DNA of 64,000 bases from assembly GCA_039819785.1 (NCBI GenBank), contig JBCBRH010000002.1, positions 62,001-126,000 of the forward strand, in the 5' to 3' direction. This document shows, one piece after another, positions 8,467-17,932 of the stretch (position 1 is its first letter; every line of letters begins with the position of its first letter). The notes beneath the pieces were generated by a model. It was not told where the DNA came from. It did no database searches and saw nothing but the letters and a program-made list of their open reading frames with translations. The translations under genes were made by a program, and so were the position numbers. Origin of the DNA: JBCBRD01 sp039819785. GTDB taxonomy: Bacteria; Pseudomonadota; Alphaproteobacteria; Rhizobiales; Hyphomicrobiaceae.

Positions 8467-10521
8467 ATGGCGATTGATCGCACGGGAACCGTTGGCAAAG
8501 ACACCTTCATCGCAGGCGACGAAGCTGAAGCGTTCGATGGCGGCTATGAGTACGACACGGTCTCCTATGGCGAGGCCAACGGGCCGGTCACAATTGATTT
8601 GAACGATCCCGGCCAGAGCACAGGTGCCGCCACAGGTGACACCTTCAACTCCATCGAGCGTTATTTTCTTTCGTCCGAAGACGATACGTTTTCCGGTTCG
8701 GATGGTCGCGACGCCGTGAATGGTGGTGCAGGCAACGATGACCTGCGTGGCGGGGATGGCAATGACACGCTCACGGGCGACTCTGGCGATGATCAGCTCT
8801 CGGGTGAAGCTGGCAACGACGGCTTTTTCGGCGGTGGTGGAAATGACGTTGTGTCCGGAGGCGATGGCAACGACACGGCCTTCGGCGATTCAGGCGATGA
8901 TACGCTGAACGGCGATGCGGGCGATGACAACCTCAGCGGCGGCACGGGAAATGACAATCTGAACGGCGGTGCTGGGAACGATGTCCTGAATGGGAATGCC
9001 GGTGACGACACGCTGAATTTCACCGTTGGAGAGGGACTTGATGCTGTGCACGGCGGAGCAGGGGCCGATACGCTGGCGCTGTCGCTGACGACTGAAACCT
9101 TAAATGACGGTGTGATCGAAGATCTGACTGCGTTGCGGTCCTTGCTGGATGAGCAGCTGTTGGCCGCCGGGGATGCCGCAGCGCTTGCTGGTATCTCGTC
9201 TGGTTCGGTTGCACTGTTTTCCAACCTGGGCCTATCCGTTTCAACGGTCGAATCCGTGAGCGTCAACTTCAATGGTGTTGTCTCGACCCTTGGTGCATTC
9301 CTTGACGGTTTGCAGCCATCCGATCTCAACCTCGTGGACGACTCGGAGAACCGTGAACTCGTTGCCGCTGAAGGCAATGACATGCTGGTCGCCCACTACG
9401 GCAACGATGTTTATGTTGGCGGTGAGGGATACGACACACTGGATATGTCGATGGCCGATCGCGCTGTCGTCGACCTGGCAAAAGGCAAGGCCCGTGGGCT
9501 TGGGCATGACGACGTTGAGGGGATTGAAGCCGTCATCGGGTCAGAAGGAAACGACCGGCTGCGGGGCGATGGAAACGACAACGCCTTCTATGGTGGTGCG
9601 GGTGATGACCGCCTTGTGGGACGCGATGGCAACGACACCCTGGACGGTGGGGCCGGGAATGATCGGCTCGCAGGCGGGACCGGTGACGATGTCCTGTTCG
9701 GCGGCGAAGGCAACGACCGTCTCAATGGCGGTTCTGGCAATGACCAGCTCGATGGCGGGGCTGGCAACGATAGACTGATCGGGGGCGACGGCAACGATGA
9801 CCTGAGTGGTGGAGACGGCGACGACCGTTTGCATGGTGGACAGGGTGATGACCGCTTGGATGGTGGCGCCGGCAACGACTTCATCCGGAGCGGTAATGGC
9901 AATGACATCATCACCGATGGAGCGGGTGATGACCGTGTGTATGGCCAAAATGGCGACGATGTCGTGTTGGCCGGCTCGGGTAACGATACGTTCCATGGCG
10001 GACGCGGCTATGACACGCTGGACTTTTCAGGATCGGCTTCTGCGCTATCGATTGATGTGGGACGTCACACTGCAAACGGCGATGGGGCTGATCGGTTCTA
10101 CAGCTTCGAGAAGGTTATCGGGTCGGATTTCAACGACACTATCCGGGGCAGCAACAGGACTGACGAGCTGTCCGGTGGAGCTGGCAACGATGTCATCCGC
10201 AGTCTGCGCGGTGAAGATGTGCTCACCGGTGGCGAAGGTGACGACACGTTCGTGTTTGAATTGAACGACGTTGTGCGAGGCAGCCGTCATTTTGGAGCCG
10301 ATACGATCACCGACTTCCAGGCTGGCGACAGTGTGGACTTGTCGGGCTTGATCGGCACGGCAGCAATCGGCGATGTCGTTCGCCTCACTGAAACCTCGGA
10401 AGGGACCATGGTTGAGGCGCAGGTGGGCAGGAACGGCGCGTTCGTCGACGTTGTCATGCTGGATGATGTTTTCGGCGTAGACCTAGGTCAAATCACAGAC
10501 GATGGCGTTTTGGTTGGGTGA
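8467..10521 (+). CDS. RTX-type calcium-binding protein, probably secreted by a type I system
   Basis: 684 residues, very acidic. ATG 8467 has AAGG eight bases upstream. Two long blocks of GGxGxDxxx nonapeptides (about residues 85-190 and 375-520), with a short third run near 575-600, would form calcium-bound parallel beta-rolls. Between the first two blocks lies a non-repetitive region (about 195-370). The C-terminus (DTITDFQAGDSVDLSG and following) is the usual uncleaved type I secretion signal region after RTX repeats. There is no N-terminal signal peptide and no protease or lipase motif was recognised. No HlyB/HlyD/TolC gene is in the window, so export would need a system elsewhere. Binding, adhesion or a surface-layer role are all possible. 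Confidence 0.85.
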   Translation: MAIDRTGTVGKDTFIAGDEAEAFDGGYEYDTVSYGEANGPVTIDLNDPGQSTGAATGDTFNSIERYFLSSEDDTFSGSDGRDAVNGGAGNDDLRGGDGNDTLTGDSGDDQLSGEAGNDGFFGGGGNDVVSGGDGNDTAFGDSGDDTLNGDAGDDNLSGGTGNDNLNGGAGNDVLNGNAGDDTLNFTVGEGLDAVHGGAGADTLALSLTTETLNDGVIEDLTALRSLLDEQLLAAGDAAALAGISSGSVALFSNLGLSVSTVESVSVNFNGVVSTLGAFLDGLQPSDLNLVDDSENRELVAAEGNDMLVAHYGNDVYVGGEGYDTLDMSMADRAVVDLAKGKARGLGHDDVEGIEAVIGSEGNDRLRGDGNDNAFYGGAGDDRLVGRDGNDTLDGGAGNDRLAGGTGDDVLFGGEGNDRLNGGSGNDQLDGGAGNDRLIGGDGNDDLSGGDGDDRLHGGQGDDRLDGGAGNDFIRSGNGNDIITDGAGDDRVYGQNGDDVVLAGSGNDTFHGGRGYDTLDFSGSASALSIDVGRHTANGDGADRFYSFEKVIGSDFNDTIRGSNRTDELSGGAGNDVIRSLRGEDVLTGGEGDDTFVFELNDVVRGSRHFGADTITDFQAGDSVDLSGLIGTAAIGDVVRLTETSEGTMVEAQVGRNGAFVDVVMLDDVFGVDLGQITDDGVLVG

Positions 10522-10570
10522 TTTGCCCTGATGGGCATTCGTGTCGAATCCCCGGATTTGTGATGGCTGC

Positions 10571-11863
10571 TCATTGGTTGACCGGCTCAAGTGCACGCCA
10601 GGCGATGTCGCGGCGGTAATGGCTTTCGGGCCAGTCGATCAGGTCTACGGCCTGATAAGCGCGCGTTTTGGCTTCTGAAACAGTCGGTGCTCGCGCGGTG
10701 ACGTTCAAAACGCGTCCGCCGTTGGCCAGCAGCGCGCCATCGGTCCCAAGCTTGGTTCCTGCATGAAAGACTGTGACGCCGCTGATGGCATTGGCGCCGT
10801 CTATGTTCTTTATGGTGGTGCCCTTCTCAACCGGACCAGGGTAACCTTTGGCCGCCATCACGACGGTCAGTGCGGTGTCGTCGCGGAGGTTGATTTCGTG
10901 TTCCGACAAGCGGCCTTCGGCTGTCGCGAGGAGCAGTTCGAGAAGGTCTGTCTTTAGGCGCGGGATAATGACCTGGCATTCCGGATCGCCAAAGCGGACG
11001 TTGTATTCGATCAGTTTTGGGCCTTTGTCGGTGAGCATCAGGCCTGCGTAGAGGATGCCGGAATAGGGCGTGCCACGCTTCACCATTTCGTCAAGCGTGG
11101 GTTGAATGATCGTGCGCATGACCTCGTCAATGACTGTTTGTGTCATGACGGGCGCTGGTGAATAAGCCCCCATGCCGCCGGTGTTAGGGCCCTTATCGCC
11201 ATCATGGGCGCGCTTGTGGTCTTGGGCTGTTCCAAGCACCTTCGCGGTTTTTCCATCCGCCAAGACAAACAAGCTGGCTTCCTCACCGTTGAGAAATTCT
11301 TCGATGATGACTTCACACCCCTCGGTCTCGCCTTGCGTGTGGGTGCCATCAAAGCAGGCATCAATGGCTGCTGTTGCGGCGGCGGCATCTTCGGCAATGG
11401 TGACGCCTTTACCTGCTGCGAGCCCGTCTGCCTTGATGACGGCTGGATAGTTGTCAGCGGCTGCGACGTAGGCTTTGGCGCTTTCGCCGGTATCGAACCA
11501 TTCGTAGTCTGCTGTTGGGATGTTTGCTTCGTCACACAGATGTTTTGTGAAGGTCTTGGAACCTTCCAGGGCAGCGGCTTGCTTCGTCGGGCCGAAGGCT
11601 GCGATGTCTGCTGCCTTAAGGTCATCGACGATACCCGCGCACAAGGGAACTTCAGGCCCCACGACGACAAGGCTTATGTTTTGGATGCGGCAAAAATCCA
11701 CAACAGCCGCATGGTTCGTGATGTCGAGGGTGATGCATTCGGCAACGGCGGCTATCCCGGCATTGCCGGGCGCGCAAAACAGTTTTTCAAGCAGGCTGCT
11801 TTTCACCAACCCCCAACACAGGGCGTGTTCGCGGCCTCCACCGCCGATAACAAGAACGTTCAT
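10571..11863 (-). CDS. purD: Phosphoribosylamine--glycine ligase PurD
   Basis: A 430-residue ATP-grasp enzyme of purine synthesis, joining phosphoribosylamine and glycine to form GAR. It begins MNVLVIGGGGREHAL and contains GNAGIA, KADGLAAGKGV and GDPECQVI, all strong PurD signatures. The length is typical. It is divergently transcribed from xseA, with the two starts about 150 bp apart. The purD-xseA-DUF2093 neighbourhood is widely shared in Rhizobiales. Confidence 0.97.
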   Translation of the reverse strand: MNVLVIGGGGREHALCWGLVKSSLLEKLFCAPGNAGIAAVAECITLDITNHAAVVDFCRIQNISLVVVGPEVPLCAGIVDDLKAADIAAFGPTKQAAALEGSKTFTKHLCDEANIPTADYEWFDTGESAKAYVAAADNYPAVIKADGLAAGKGVTIAEDAAAATAAIDACFDGTHTQGETEGCEVIIEEFLNGEEASLFVLADGKTAKVLGTAQDHKRAHDGDKGPNTGGMGAYSPAPVMTQTVIDEVMRTIIQPTLDEMVKRGTPYSGILYAGLMLTDKGPKLIEYNVRFGDPECQVIIPRLKTDLLELLLATAEGRLSEHEINLRDDTALTVVMAAKGYPGPVEKGTTIKNIDGANAISGVTVFHAGTKLGTDGALLANGGRVLNVTARAPTVSEAKTRAYQAVDLIDWPESHYRRDIAWRALEPVNQ

Positions 11864-12015
11864 GTGTGGGGGTACCCTTTGGTCATGATATCCACGGTCA
11901 GACGTGATGCCTGACGGCGTGGATGTTCGCGTGTCTTCGGCGCGTGGTGTATCATCTTACGCGGTTTGAACAAATCAGGAGTTCGAGGTTTTTGGCGCGA
12001 CAGGCAAAAGATCGG

Positions 12016-13761
12016 ATGCAGGACGGTGGCTCAGCCGGTGAAGCTGGGGGCGTGTCCAACGTTCCGGAATTCTCCGTTACCGAATTGTCCGGCGCGATCA
12101 AGCGGGCGCTCGAAGATGGCTTCGGCTACGTGCGGCTGCGTGGTGAAGTTTCAGGCTACCGGGGGCCGCATGCCTCCGGGCACTGCTACTTCAGCTTGAA
12201 GGATGAGAAGGCCAAAATTGATGCCGTGGTTTGGCGCGGTGTGTTTTCGAAGCTGAAAGTCGCGCCTGAAGAAGGGATGGAGGTGATCGCGCAGGGGCGC
12301 GTGACGTCTTATCCGGGGTCGTCCAAGTATCAGATTGTTATCGATTCGCTTGAGCCAGCCGGTGTGGGTGCGCTCATGGCAATTTTGGAAGCGCGCAAAA
12401 AACAGCTCGGGTCGGAGGGGTTGTTTGATGAGGCGCGGAAGAAACCGATCCCATTTTTGCCGGGTGTCATTGGGATTGTGACGTCCCCGACGGGTGCCGT
12501 CATTCGCGACATGTTGGCGGGATTCAAAGAGCGCTATCCAGCAAAGGTGGTGGTCTGGCCCGTGCGTGTCCAAGGCGAGACATCGGGGGAGGAAGTCTCA
12601 GCGGCGGTTCGAGGCTTCAATGCGTTGCCCGCTCAGGGGAGTGTTGTTCCAAGACCAGACATCATCATTGTCGCGCGGGGTGGTGGCAGCCTTGAAGACC
12701 TTTGGGGATTTAACGACGAAGCGGTGGTCCGGGCGGTTGCGGATAGCGATTTGCCGGTGATTTCAGCGGTCGGGCATGAAACTGACTGGACGCTGATCGA
12801 TCTGGCCGCCGATGCCCGTGCGCCGACCCCGACGAAGGCTGCGGAATGGGCCGTGCCGAAGTACGCGGATCTGCTGGCTCAGAATGCAGACCTGACGGCG
12901 CGTTTGCGGACGTCATCCATTCGCCGTATCGAGGCTGCCCGGTCGTCTCTCAAGGCAGCCGCGCGGGGCCTGCCGCGTAAAGACAATCTGCTTGCGTTGC
13001 CACGTCAGCGGTTCGATGCGCTCGAACAGCGGCTTCCAAAGGCGCTCGTCGCTAGCACGCGTGGCCACGCTCATCGCGTGGGGCAGGCTGCGGCGCGATT
13101 ACAGCCAGGGGTTTTGCGCGCGCGGATCGGGATTGCGGGTGACGCGTTGCGGGCGGCGTCCTCGCGCGGGCGGGAGGCACTGTTGAGGATTGCCGGGCAG
13201 CGACGTCGCCGATTGGATGTCCTGGGTGGCCGCGTGTCTGTGCAGCCGATTTTGATGCGGACACAAGCCTCGCGTGTGCGCCTTGATGGGGTTACGCAAC
13301 GGGGCACACTGGCCATGGCCAGGATTGCGGACAATCGACGTCGTTCTTTGACTGCGGTGTCGATGTTGTTGAAGTCTTTGAGCTATCAGGGCGTTCTGAG
13401 CCGTGGGTTTGCGCTCGTTCGCAATGGCGATGGCGTGGCCCAGCGGCACGCTGCCGGTCTTGAGGCCGGGATGGGGCTAAGCGTCGAATTTCATGATGGA
13501 CGGGTCGGTGTGATCGTGAACAGCGATGGCCGGTTGCCGGCAAATCCTGGCGCTGCGACGTCCGACGTCCCCAGCTCAGTGTTGCAGGGATCAGCCAATC
13601 AGGGATCAGCTACGCAGGGAGCAACTTCACCAGTGCAACCACGCCAGGTTGCGGATTATGAAGAGGGGACCGGGAAAGATCAGCGGCGAGGGCGCGAGCC
13701 GACGCGCAATCAGAAGACGATCAGGAAACCCCGGACGCCTGAACAAGGGTCATTGTTCTAA
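12016..13761 (+). CDS. xseA: Exodeoxyribonuclease VII large subunit XseA
   Basis: About 581 residues from ATG 12016; the frame is open back to 11923. An N-terminal OB-fold (FSVTELSGAIKRALE, with the RGEVSGYR segment) precedes the catalytic XseA domain with GVIGIVTSPTGAVIRD, ARGGGSLEDLWGFNDE and SAVGHETDWTL. With XseB it degrades single-stranded DNA from both ends. A long helical region follows, and the last 80 residues are a low-complexity tail rich in Q, S, R and K, longer than in many homologues. xseB is not in the window. The DUF2093 gene follows on the same strand. Confidence 0.95.
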   Translation: MQDGGSAGEAGGVSNVPEFSVTELSGAIKRALEDGFGYVRLRGEVSGYRGPHASGHCYFSLKDEKAKIDAVVWRGVFSKLKVAPEEGMEVIAQGRVTSYPGSSKYQIVIDSLEPAGVGALMAILEARKKQLGSEGLFDEARKKPIPFLPGVIGIVTSPTGAVIRDMLAGFKERYPAKVVVWPVRVQGETSGEEVSAAVRGFNALPAQGSVVPRPDIIIVARGGGSLEDLWGFNDEAVVRAVADSDLPVISAVGHETDWTLIDLAADARAPTPTKAAEWAVPKYADLLAQNADLTARLRTSSIRRIEAARSSLKAAARGLPRKDNLLALPRQRFDALEQRLPKALVASTRGHAHRVGQAAARLQPGVLRARIGIAGDALRAASSRGREALLRIAGQRRRRLDVLGGRVSVQPILMRTQASRVRLDGVTQRGTLAMARIADNRRRSLTAVSMLLKSLSYQGVLSRGFALVRNGDGVAQRHAAGLEAGMGLSVEFHDGRVGVIVNSDGRLPANPGAATSDVPSSVLQGSANQGSATQGATSPVQPRQVADYEEGTGKDQRRGREPTRNQKTIRKPRTPEQGSLF

Positions 13762-13945
13762 AGGCTCTTCCACCTGCTGCAATATGCTGCAAGTATTGTT
13801 GAATTCCCGCCGGTGATGTGACCTTGACGTCGACGGCGAAGTCGGCATGCTGACGGCCAATCACGACCCCACCGCGACTGCTGCCGTGTTCGCGACTTTT
13901 AACGCGTTGCGGCGACTTCCATGATGGTGGTGCTAGAGAGCGATT

Positions 13946-14188
13946 ATGAACCGTTTTGAAAAGTTTTTTGGTCTGAAAGGCGAGGCTCGGCTTCGCTATC
14001 TCGACGGAGAATTTCAGGTGACATCGCCGGGGGATTTTGTGCACTGCGCCGTGACCGGCGAGGTGATTGCACTCGGTGATCTGCGCTATTGGAGCGTTGA
14101 CCTTCAGGAGGCCTATGCGTCGGCTGAGATTTCGATGCAGCGGTACCTTGATGTGAAACGCAAGCCGTCCGGTCCGTCGACGAAATAG
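13946..14188 (+). CDS. DUF2093 family protein
   Basis: An 80-residue protein beginning MNRFEKFFG and containing LDGEFQVTSPGDFVHCAVTG, which matches the small alphaproteobacterial DUF2093 family. Its function is unknown. It has one conserved-looking Cys and a pattern of short beta strands. As in many Rhizobiales it sits between xseA and lpxK, here 185 bp after xseA on the same strand and converging on lpxK. Confidence 0.85.
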   Translation: MNRFEKFFGLKGEARLRYLDGEFQVTSPGDFVHCAVTGEVIALGDLRYWSVDLQEAYASAEISMQRYLDVKRKPSGPSTK

Positions 14189-14228
14189 CGGCGGGGTGTG
14201 TTCGAGCTGTGCGGCTATCAGGCCTGGT

Positions 14229-15251
14229 CTATCTCCGAAGGGCCGCAGCGATTGCTGTTGAGGCCACGTCATCGAACACCACATCTATCATCAACACAGC
14301 TGTCTTTTCGCGTAGTTTCATATGTGCCGGGTTGACTGGATTGAGCCGTGCGGCGTCCTTTTCGGTTGTGACGAGTGCGGCATGCGACGACGCGGCTTTG
14401 TCGAACAACGCCTTGGCATCGGCCTCACTCAAAGACGCGTGGTCTGCAAACGAGACCGTATCCACAAGTGTGAAACCTTCGGCTTTGAGGGTTTCGTAAA
14501 ACCCTTTTGGATTCCCGATGCCGCAAAATGCGATGACGGGTCTGGTCTTGTCGATGTGATTGAGTGGCCGGGCTCTGATCTGCAATTTCCCGATCGGGAT
14601 CGTGCTTGCTCTCAGCACTGCCAGCGGTAGGCTCTGATCGGGATCAGCTGCCTGTTTGATGATCGCCAAGTCAACCCTGGGCAGCTGTACGTGCAATGGT
14701 GCGCGCAACGGGCCCGATGGGATAACCCGGCCATTCCCCAGACCCCGCTGACCATCGATCAGGGCGATTGCATAGTCCTGCTTCAACTGCGGGTTCAGCA
14801 AACCATCGTCCAAGATAATGAGGCTGATGTCCGGCCTCGTCGCAACGATCCGGCGCGCACCGTCCGCACGGTGTTTTGCAACGAGTGTTGGATGATCGGC
14901 GGCCAGCAGAAGTGGCTCATCACCCACGTCTTCGGCCGTATGGATTGCGACATCAACCCAAGTGGGTGCGGTGGTGCTGCCCGTATATCCGCGAGATAAG
15001 AAAGCCGGGGTATGGCCATTGGCGGCTGCAAGCTGCGCGACCGCGCGTGCGGTGGGTGTTTTGCCGGTGCCGCCAGCCGTCAGATTGCCAATGCAGATAA
15101 CCGGGACGGGGGCTTTCCATGGGGTTGTGACCGTCAGCCGCCGTTGCCCGGCCATGCTGTAAAGCGTCGAGAGGGGGCTCAGGCACTTGGCGATCAGCGT
15201 GTTGCGCGTTGAAGCGGGTCCATACCACCAGCTGGGTTCTTTAAGAGGCAC
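14229..15251 (-). CDS. lpxK: Tetraacyldisaccharide 4'-kinase LpxK
   Basis: A 340-residue inner-membrane-associated kinase that phosphorylates the 4' position of the lipid A disaccharide to give lipid IVA. It begins KEPSWWYG and carries the P-loop GNLTAGGTGKTPT near residue 60, LSRGY, DEPLLLA and ILDDGLLNPQ, all family motifs. Its start overlaps the end of the fused DUF374-KdtA gene by 11 bases, so the two are co-transcribed and probably translationally coupled. The next lipid A step, Kdo transfer, is encoded by that upstream gene. Confidence 0.96.
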   Translation of the reverse strand: MPLKEPSWWYGPASTRNTLIAKCLSPLSTLYSMAGQRRLTVTTPWKAPVPVICIGNLTAGGTGKTPTARAVAQLAAANGHTPAFLSRGYTGSTTAPTWVDVAIHTAEDVGDEPLLLAADHPTLVAKHRADGARRIVATRPDISLIILDDGLLNPQLKQDYAIALIDGQRGLGNGRVIPSGPLRAPLHVQLPRVDLAIIKQAADPDQSLPLAVLRASTIPIGKLQIRARPLNHIDKTRPVIAFCGIGNPKGFYETLKAEGFTLVDTVSFADHASLSEADAKALFDKAASSHAALVTTEKDAARLNPVNPAHMKLREKTAVLMIDVVFDDVASTAIAAALRR

Positions 15252-17319
15252 GTTCCAGATCCGCGGGCTTGTTGGGCTTGGACGTTGGACCGGGGCTGGT
15301 ATTGGTGTCCTGGTATTCTTTGCCGGTGTTGCTGCCGGTGTCTGCTTCCATCAGGCGGAGAAGTTCATCAAGCGTGATGTTGAGTGCACCGGCCTGTGCC
15401 GCGATCGTGGATGTTGCCCGGGCTATCAATTCAAGCCTTGCCGCTTCACTGGTGATCAAGTCAGAGACGGCGGCTGCCAATGCATCAGGTGTCTTAACCG
15501 AGATGGCCGCGGCATTTGAAAGCAGCTGCTGGTAGGCAACTTCGAAGTTTTTGACGTTCGGTCCGGTGATCACGGCACAGTCGTGTTTGACCGCTTCGAT
15601 CGGGTTGTGTCCGCCGGTGTCATTCAGTGATCCGCCGATAAATGCCACCGGTGATAGGGCGAAGAACGTTCCCAGTTCGCCGATGGTGTCGGCAATGTAA
15701 ATGTCGGTGGATGGGTCCGGCGCTGCGATGTCTGAGCGTAGTGCGACCTTGAGGCCCTGCATTTTCACAGTCTCTGCGATCTGAAGACCGCGCGATGGGT
15801 GCCGGGGCACAATGATCGTCAGTAGGTTTTCCGTCGTTTGCGCGAGCCGGCGGTGGGCTACGCCAATGGCTTCTTCCTCCGGCGCGTGTGTGCTTGCGGC
15901 CAGCCATCTCGGTCGACCTTCAATGGCGGCGGACAGCCGCGCGTAGGACTCCAGATCGACAGGGGGTGGGGCTGCGTCATATTTCAGATTGCCGGTTTTG
16001 ATTGCGTTGCGGACGCCCAGTTCGCCAAACCGGTAGGCCATGAGATCATCTTGGCATAAGGCCGTGTCGATCCGGCCAAAGAGTGCCTCTGCCGTGTTCA
16101 GCCTGTTCTTCCAGCGGGCAAAGGATTTGGCCGACATCCGGCCGTTGACCAACGCAATGGGGACCTGCCGGGCTTTTGTTTCCAAGATCAGATTCGGCCA
16201 GATTTCCGATTCCGTCAGGACTGCCAAGTCTGGGTTCCAATGGTCCAGGAAGCGGCGTGCGTACTTGGGAACGTCAATGGGCACATACTGGTGGATGGCA
16301 TCATTTGATAAGCGTTCGGTGGCAACTTTTGCTGACGTTGTTGTTCCCGTGGTGAGGAGGACGTTCAGGTCGGGTCGCCTTGATCTCAGTCCTTTGATGA
16401 TCGGTGTGACGGCATTGGTTTCACCAACGCTTGCAGCATGCAGCCAAATCAGAGGACCGGGCGGCCGCAGGGTGCTGGCTGTTCCCAGGCGTTCACTGCG
16501 ACGGGCTGGGTCTTCCTTTCCACGGCGCTGCCGTTGACGGAGGATCAGGGGGGCGGCAAATCTCAGGCCCTGTGTCGCTGCCTGATACGCTCTTAACCCC
16601 GCACTTGGTGCTGGAACGTTGGCGCCAGAAGGCCGCGCGTGATTCGGCGTGATCCTGGCTGCGTCGCGGCCAACAAGTTCGTAGGCCCGCACCGTTGCAG
16701 CGTTCAATTCATTTTCGAGTTTCGCCCGCAAAATTTCGAGCGTGGCGGTATCAGCGTCTCGCGGCACGTTGATGGGTTCACCTGCTACGAATGCAAGTTT
16801 TGAAAACGGCATGTTCAGCGTCAAGCGGCTCCAGGTCCGCAGCGACTTGAAGCGGCTTGTCGCGGGCGCAATGGGGATGATTGGACGACCCGACATCCGC
16901 GCCATCTGGATGATGCCTTGTCCGGCGGTCCGCGCAGGGCCGGGCGGGACGTCGGCTGTCATGACCACGGTTTTTCCGTCCGCCAGCGCGCGGGTGCACG
17001 CTCTCAGCGCAAAGCTGCCACCACGGTCTTTTTTGCGATGGCCAGCACCTGCGCCGCGCACCAGTGTGACATCGAATTGGCGCATGGCTTCACCGATGAG
17101 GTCGGCGTCCCCGTGGCGTGCGACCATGGCTGCGATGTCAATGCCAATGCCGCGGTTCAGCGTGGCGAGCATCATGAACTGACCATGCCAGCACGCCAAG
17201 ATGAAGGGATGGTGATCTGCTGCCCAGGCAGGCAGGTCGAGCGGCTCGTAGGTCTTTGATGACGTTTTGTCGACAAGCGTAATCAGGCCTGCAAGGCTGC
17301 GGCCACCCAAGCGCGCCAA
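15241..17319 (-). CDS. waaA: Fusion of DUF374 acyltransferase-like domain and Kdo transferase KdtA/WaaA
   Basis: One continuous 692-residue frame carrying two proteins that are usually separate neighbours. Residues 1-215 are a DUF374 lysophospholipid-acyltransferase-like domain (CWHGQFMML near 43, VTLVRGAGAGHRKKDRGGS, TADVPPGPA). A short linker (216-240) leads into a complete KdtA of about 425 residues: the membrane-proximal RRGKEDPARRSERLG with the acidic catalytic Glu near 269, then WLHAASVGE, TESEIWPN, ALVNGRMS, GNLKYD and GGHNPIEA. KdtA adds Kdo to lipid IVA from CMP-Kdo. A hydrophilic tail ends the protein. The start is uncertain: TTG 17319 is used, but homology begins a few codons earlier and a non-ATG start upstream is possible. 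Followed by lpxK with an 11-base overlap. Confidence 0.9.
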   Translation of the reverse strand: MARLGGRSLAGLITLVDKTSSKTYEPLDLPAWAADHHPFILACWHGQFMMLATLNRGIGIDIAAMVARHGDADLIGEAMRQFDVTLVRGAGAGHRKKDRGGSFALRACTRALADGKTVVMTADVPPGPARTAGQGIIQMARMSGRPIIPIAPATSRFKSLRTWSRLTLNMPFSKLAFVAGEPINVPRDADTATLEILRAKLENELNAATVRAYELVGRDAARITPNHARPSGANVPAPSAGLRAYQAATQGLRFAAPLILRQRQRRGKEDPARRSERLGTASTLRPPGPLIWLHAASVGETNAVTPIIKGLRSRRPDLNVLLTTGTTTSAKVATERLSNDAIHQYVPIDVPKYARRFLDHWNPDLAVLTESEIWPNLILETKARQVPIALVNGRMSAKSFARWKNRLNTAEALFGRIDTALCQDDLMAYRFGELGVRNAIKTGNLKYDAAPPPVDLESYARLSAAIEGRPRWLAASTHAPEEEAIGVAHRRLAQTTENLLTIIVPRHPSRGLQIAETVKMQGLKVALRSDIAAPDPSTDIYIADTIGELGTFFALSPVAFIGGSLNDTGGHNPIEAVKHDCAVITGPNVKNFEVAYQQLLSNAAAISVKTPDALAAAVSDLITSEAARLELIARATSTIAAQAGALNITLDELLRLMEADTGSNTGKEYQDTNTSPGPTSKPNKPADLERAS

Positions 17320-17932
17320 TCGCTGGATTTTGGGCTTGTTCGTCAGCGGTTCATCCCGTCTGTCCAGGCTGCCGTTCGTTTTCGTGTCCGTGCAGCCGTT
17401 TGTTGCGTCGTTACAAAGTGTCTCACACTTCCACCGCTGCCGTTATGCCCGAAAAAGCTGTTTTCGTGCAAAAACCCCCAGAAAACCAGAGTTCTCCAAG
17501 GGATTTCGCCTTTGTGTGTTGCTGGTTTGCTTGAAACCCGCAGGCGAAGTGCTTGCGTCGCGGAAATGTCAGCGGATAAATCCATGACCTGACTTGCTTA
17601 TTCGTCTATCTGACGAAAGAGCTTATTGCACGGTGGGTGACAAAGAGGGCGGTATACAGCAGGCGGCATCATCTGCTTTGACCGTTGGAGGCGTCGTTGG
17701 AACTGAATTCAACTGCGCGGCGCTTTGGTGTCGCAAAAACAAGCGCGCTTCGAGATGTTGAGAGATTTGACCTGTAAGTCTCACCGCGTCGGGTTTTTGG
17801 AACTACGCTTCGGTCTTGAGAGAGTATCTGGGTTTGCGTCCGTTTTTTGAGAGTCACAGCAATAAAAGGGAAACACGGTTGCTGGAACAAACGTACATCA
17901 TCTCCAACCGTGTGGTCAGTTAACGGACACTA
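17320..17932. other. 613-bp region between the KdtA fusion and the phosphatase gene
   Basis: This stretch separates two divergently transcribed genes and should hold both promoters. No convincing coding frame, tRNA or repeat was seen; the short frames present are arginine/serine-rich and lack ribosome-binding sites. It is more T-rich than the neighbouring genes near 17840-17880. In related genomes DUF4170 often lies next to kdtA; here this gap and two other genes lie between them. Confidence 0.5.

Noticed and set aside
8793..9383. Minus-strand frame of 196 codons with Ser/Pro repeats
   Set aside because: It mirrors the nonapeptide-repeat DNA of the RTX gene and has no independent support.
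10540..10570. TCGAATCC-like sequence resembling a tRNA T-loop
   Set aside because: No acceptor, D or anticodon stems could be drawn around it; it is only the gap between the RTX gene and purD.
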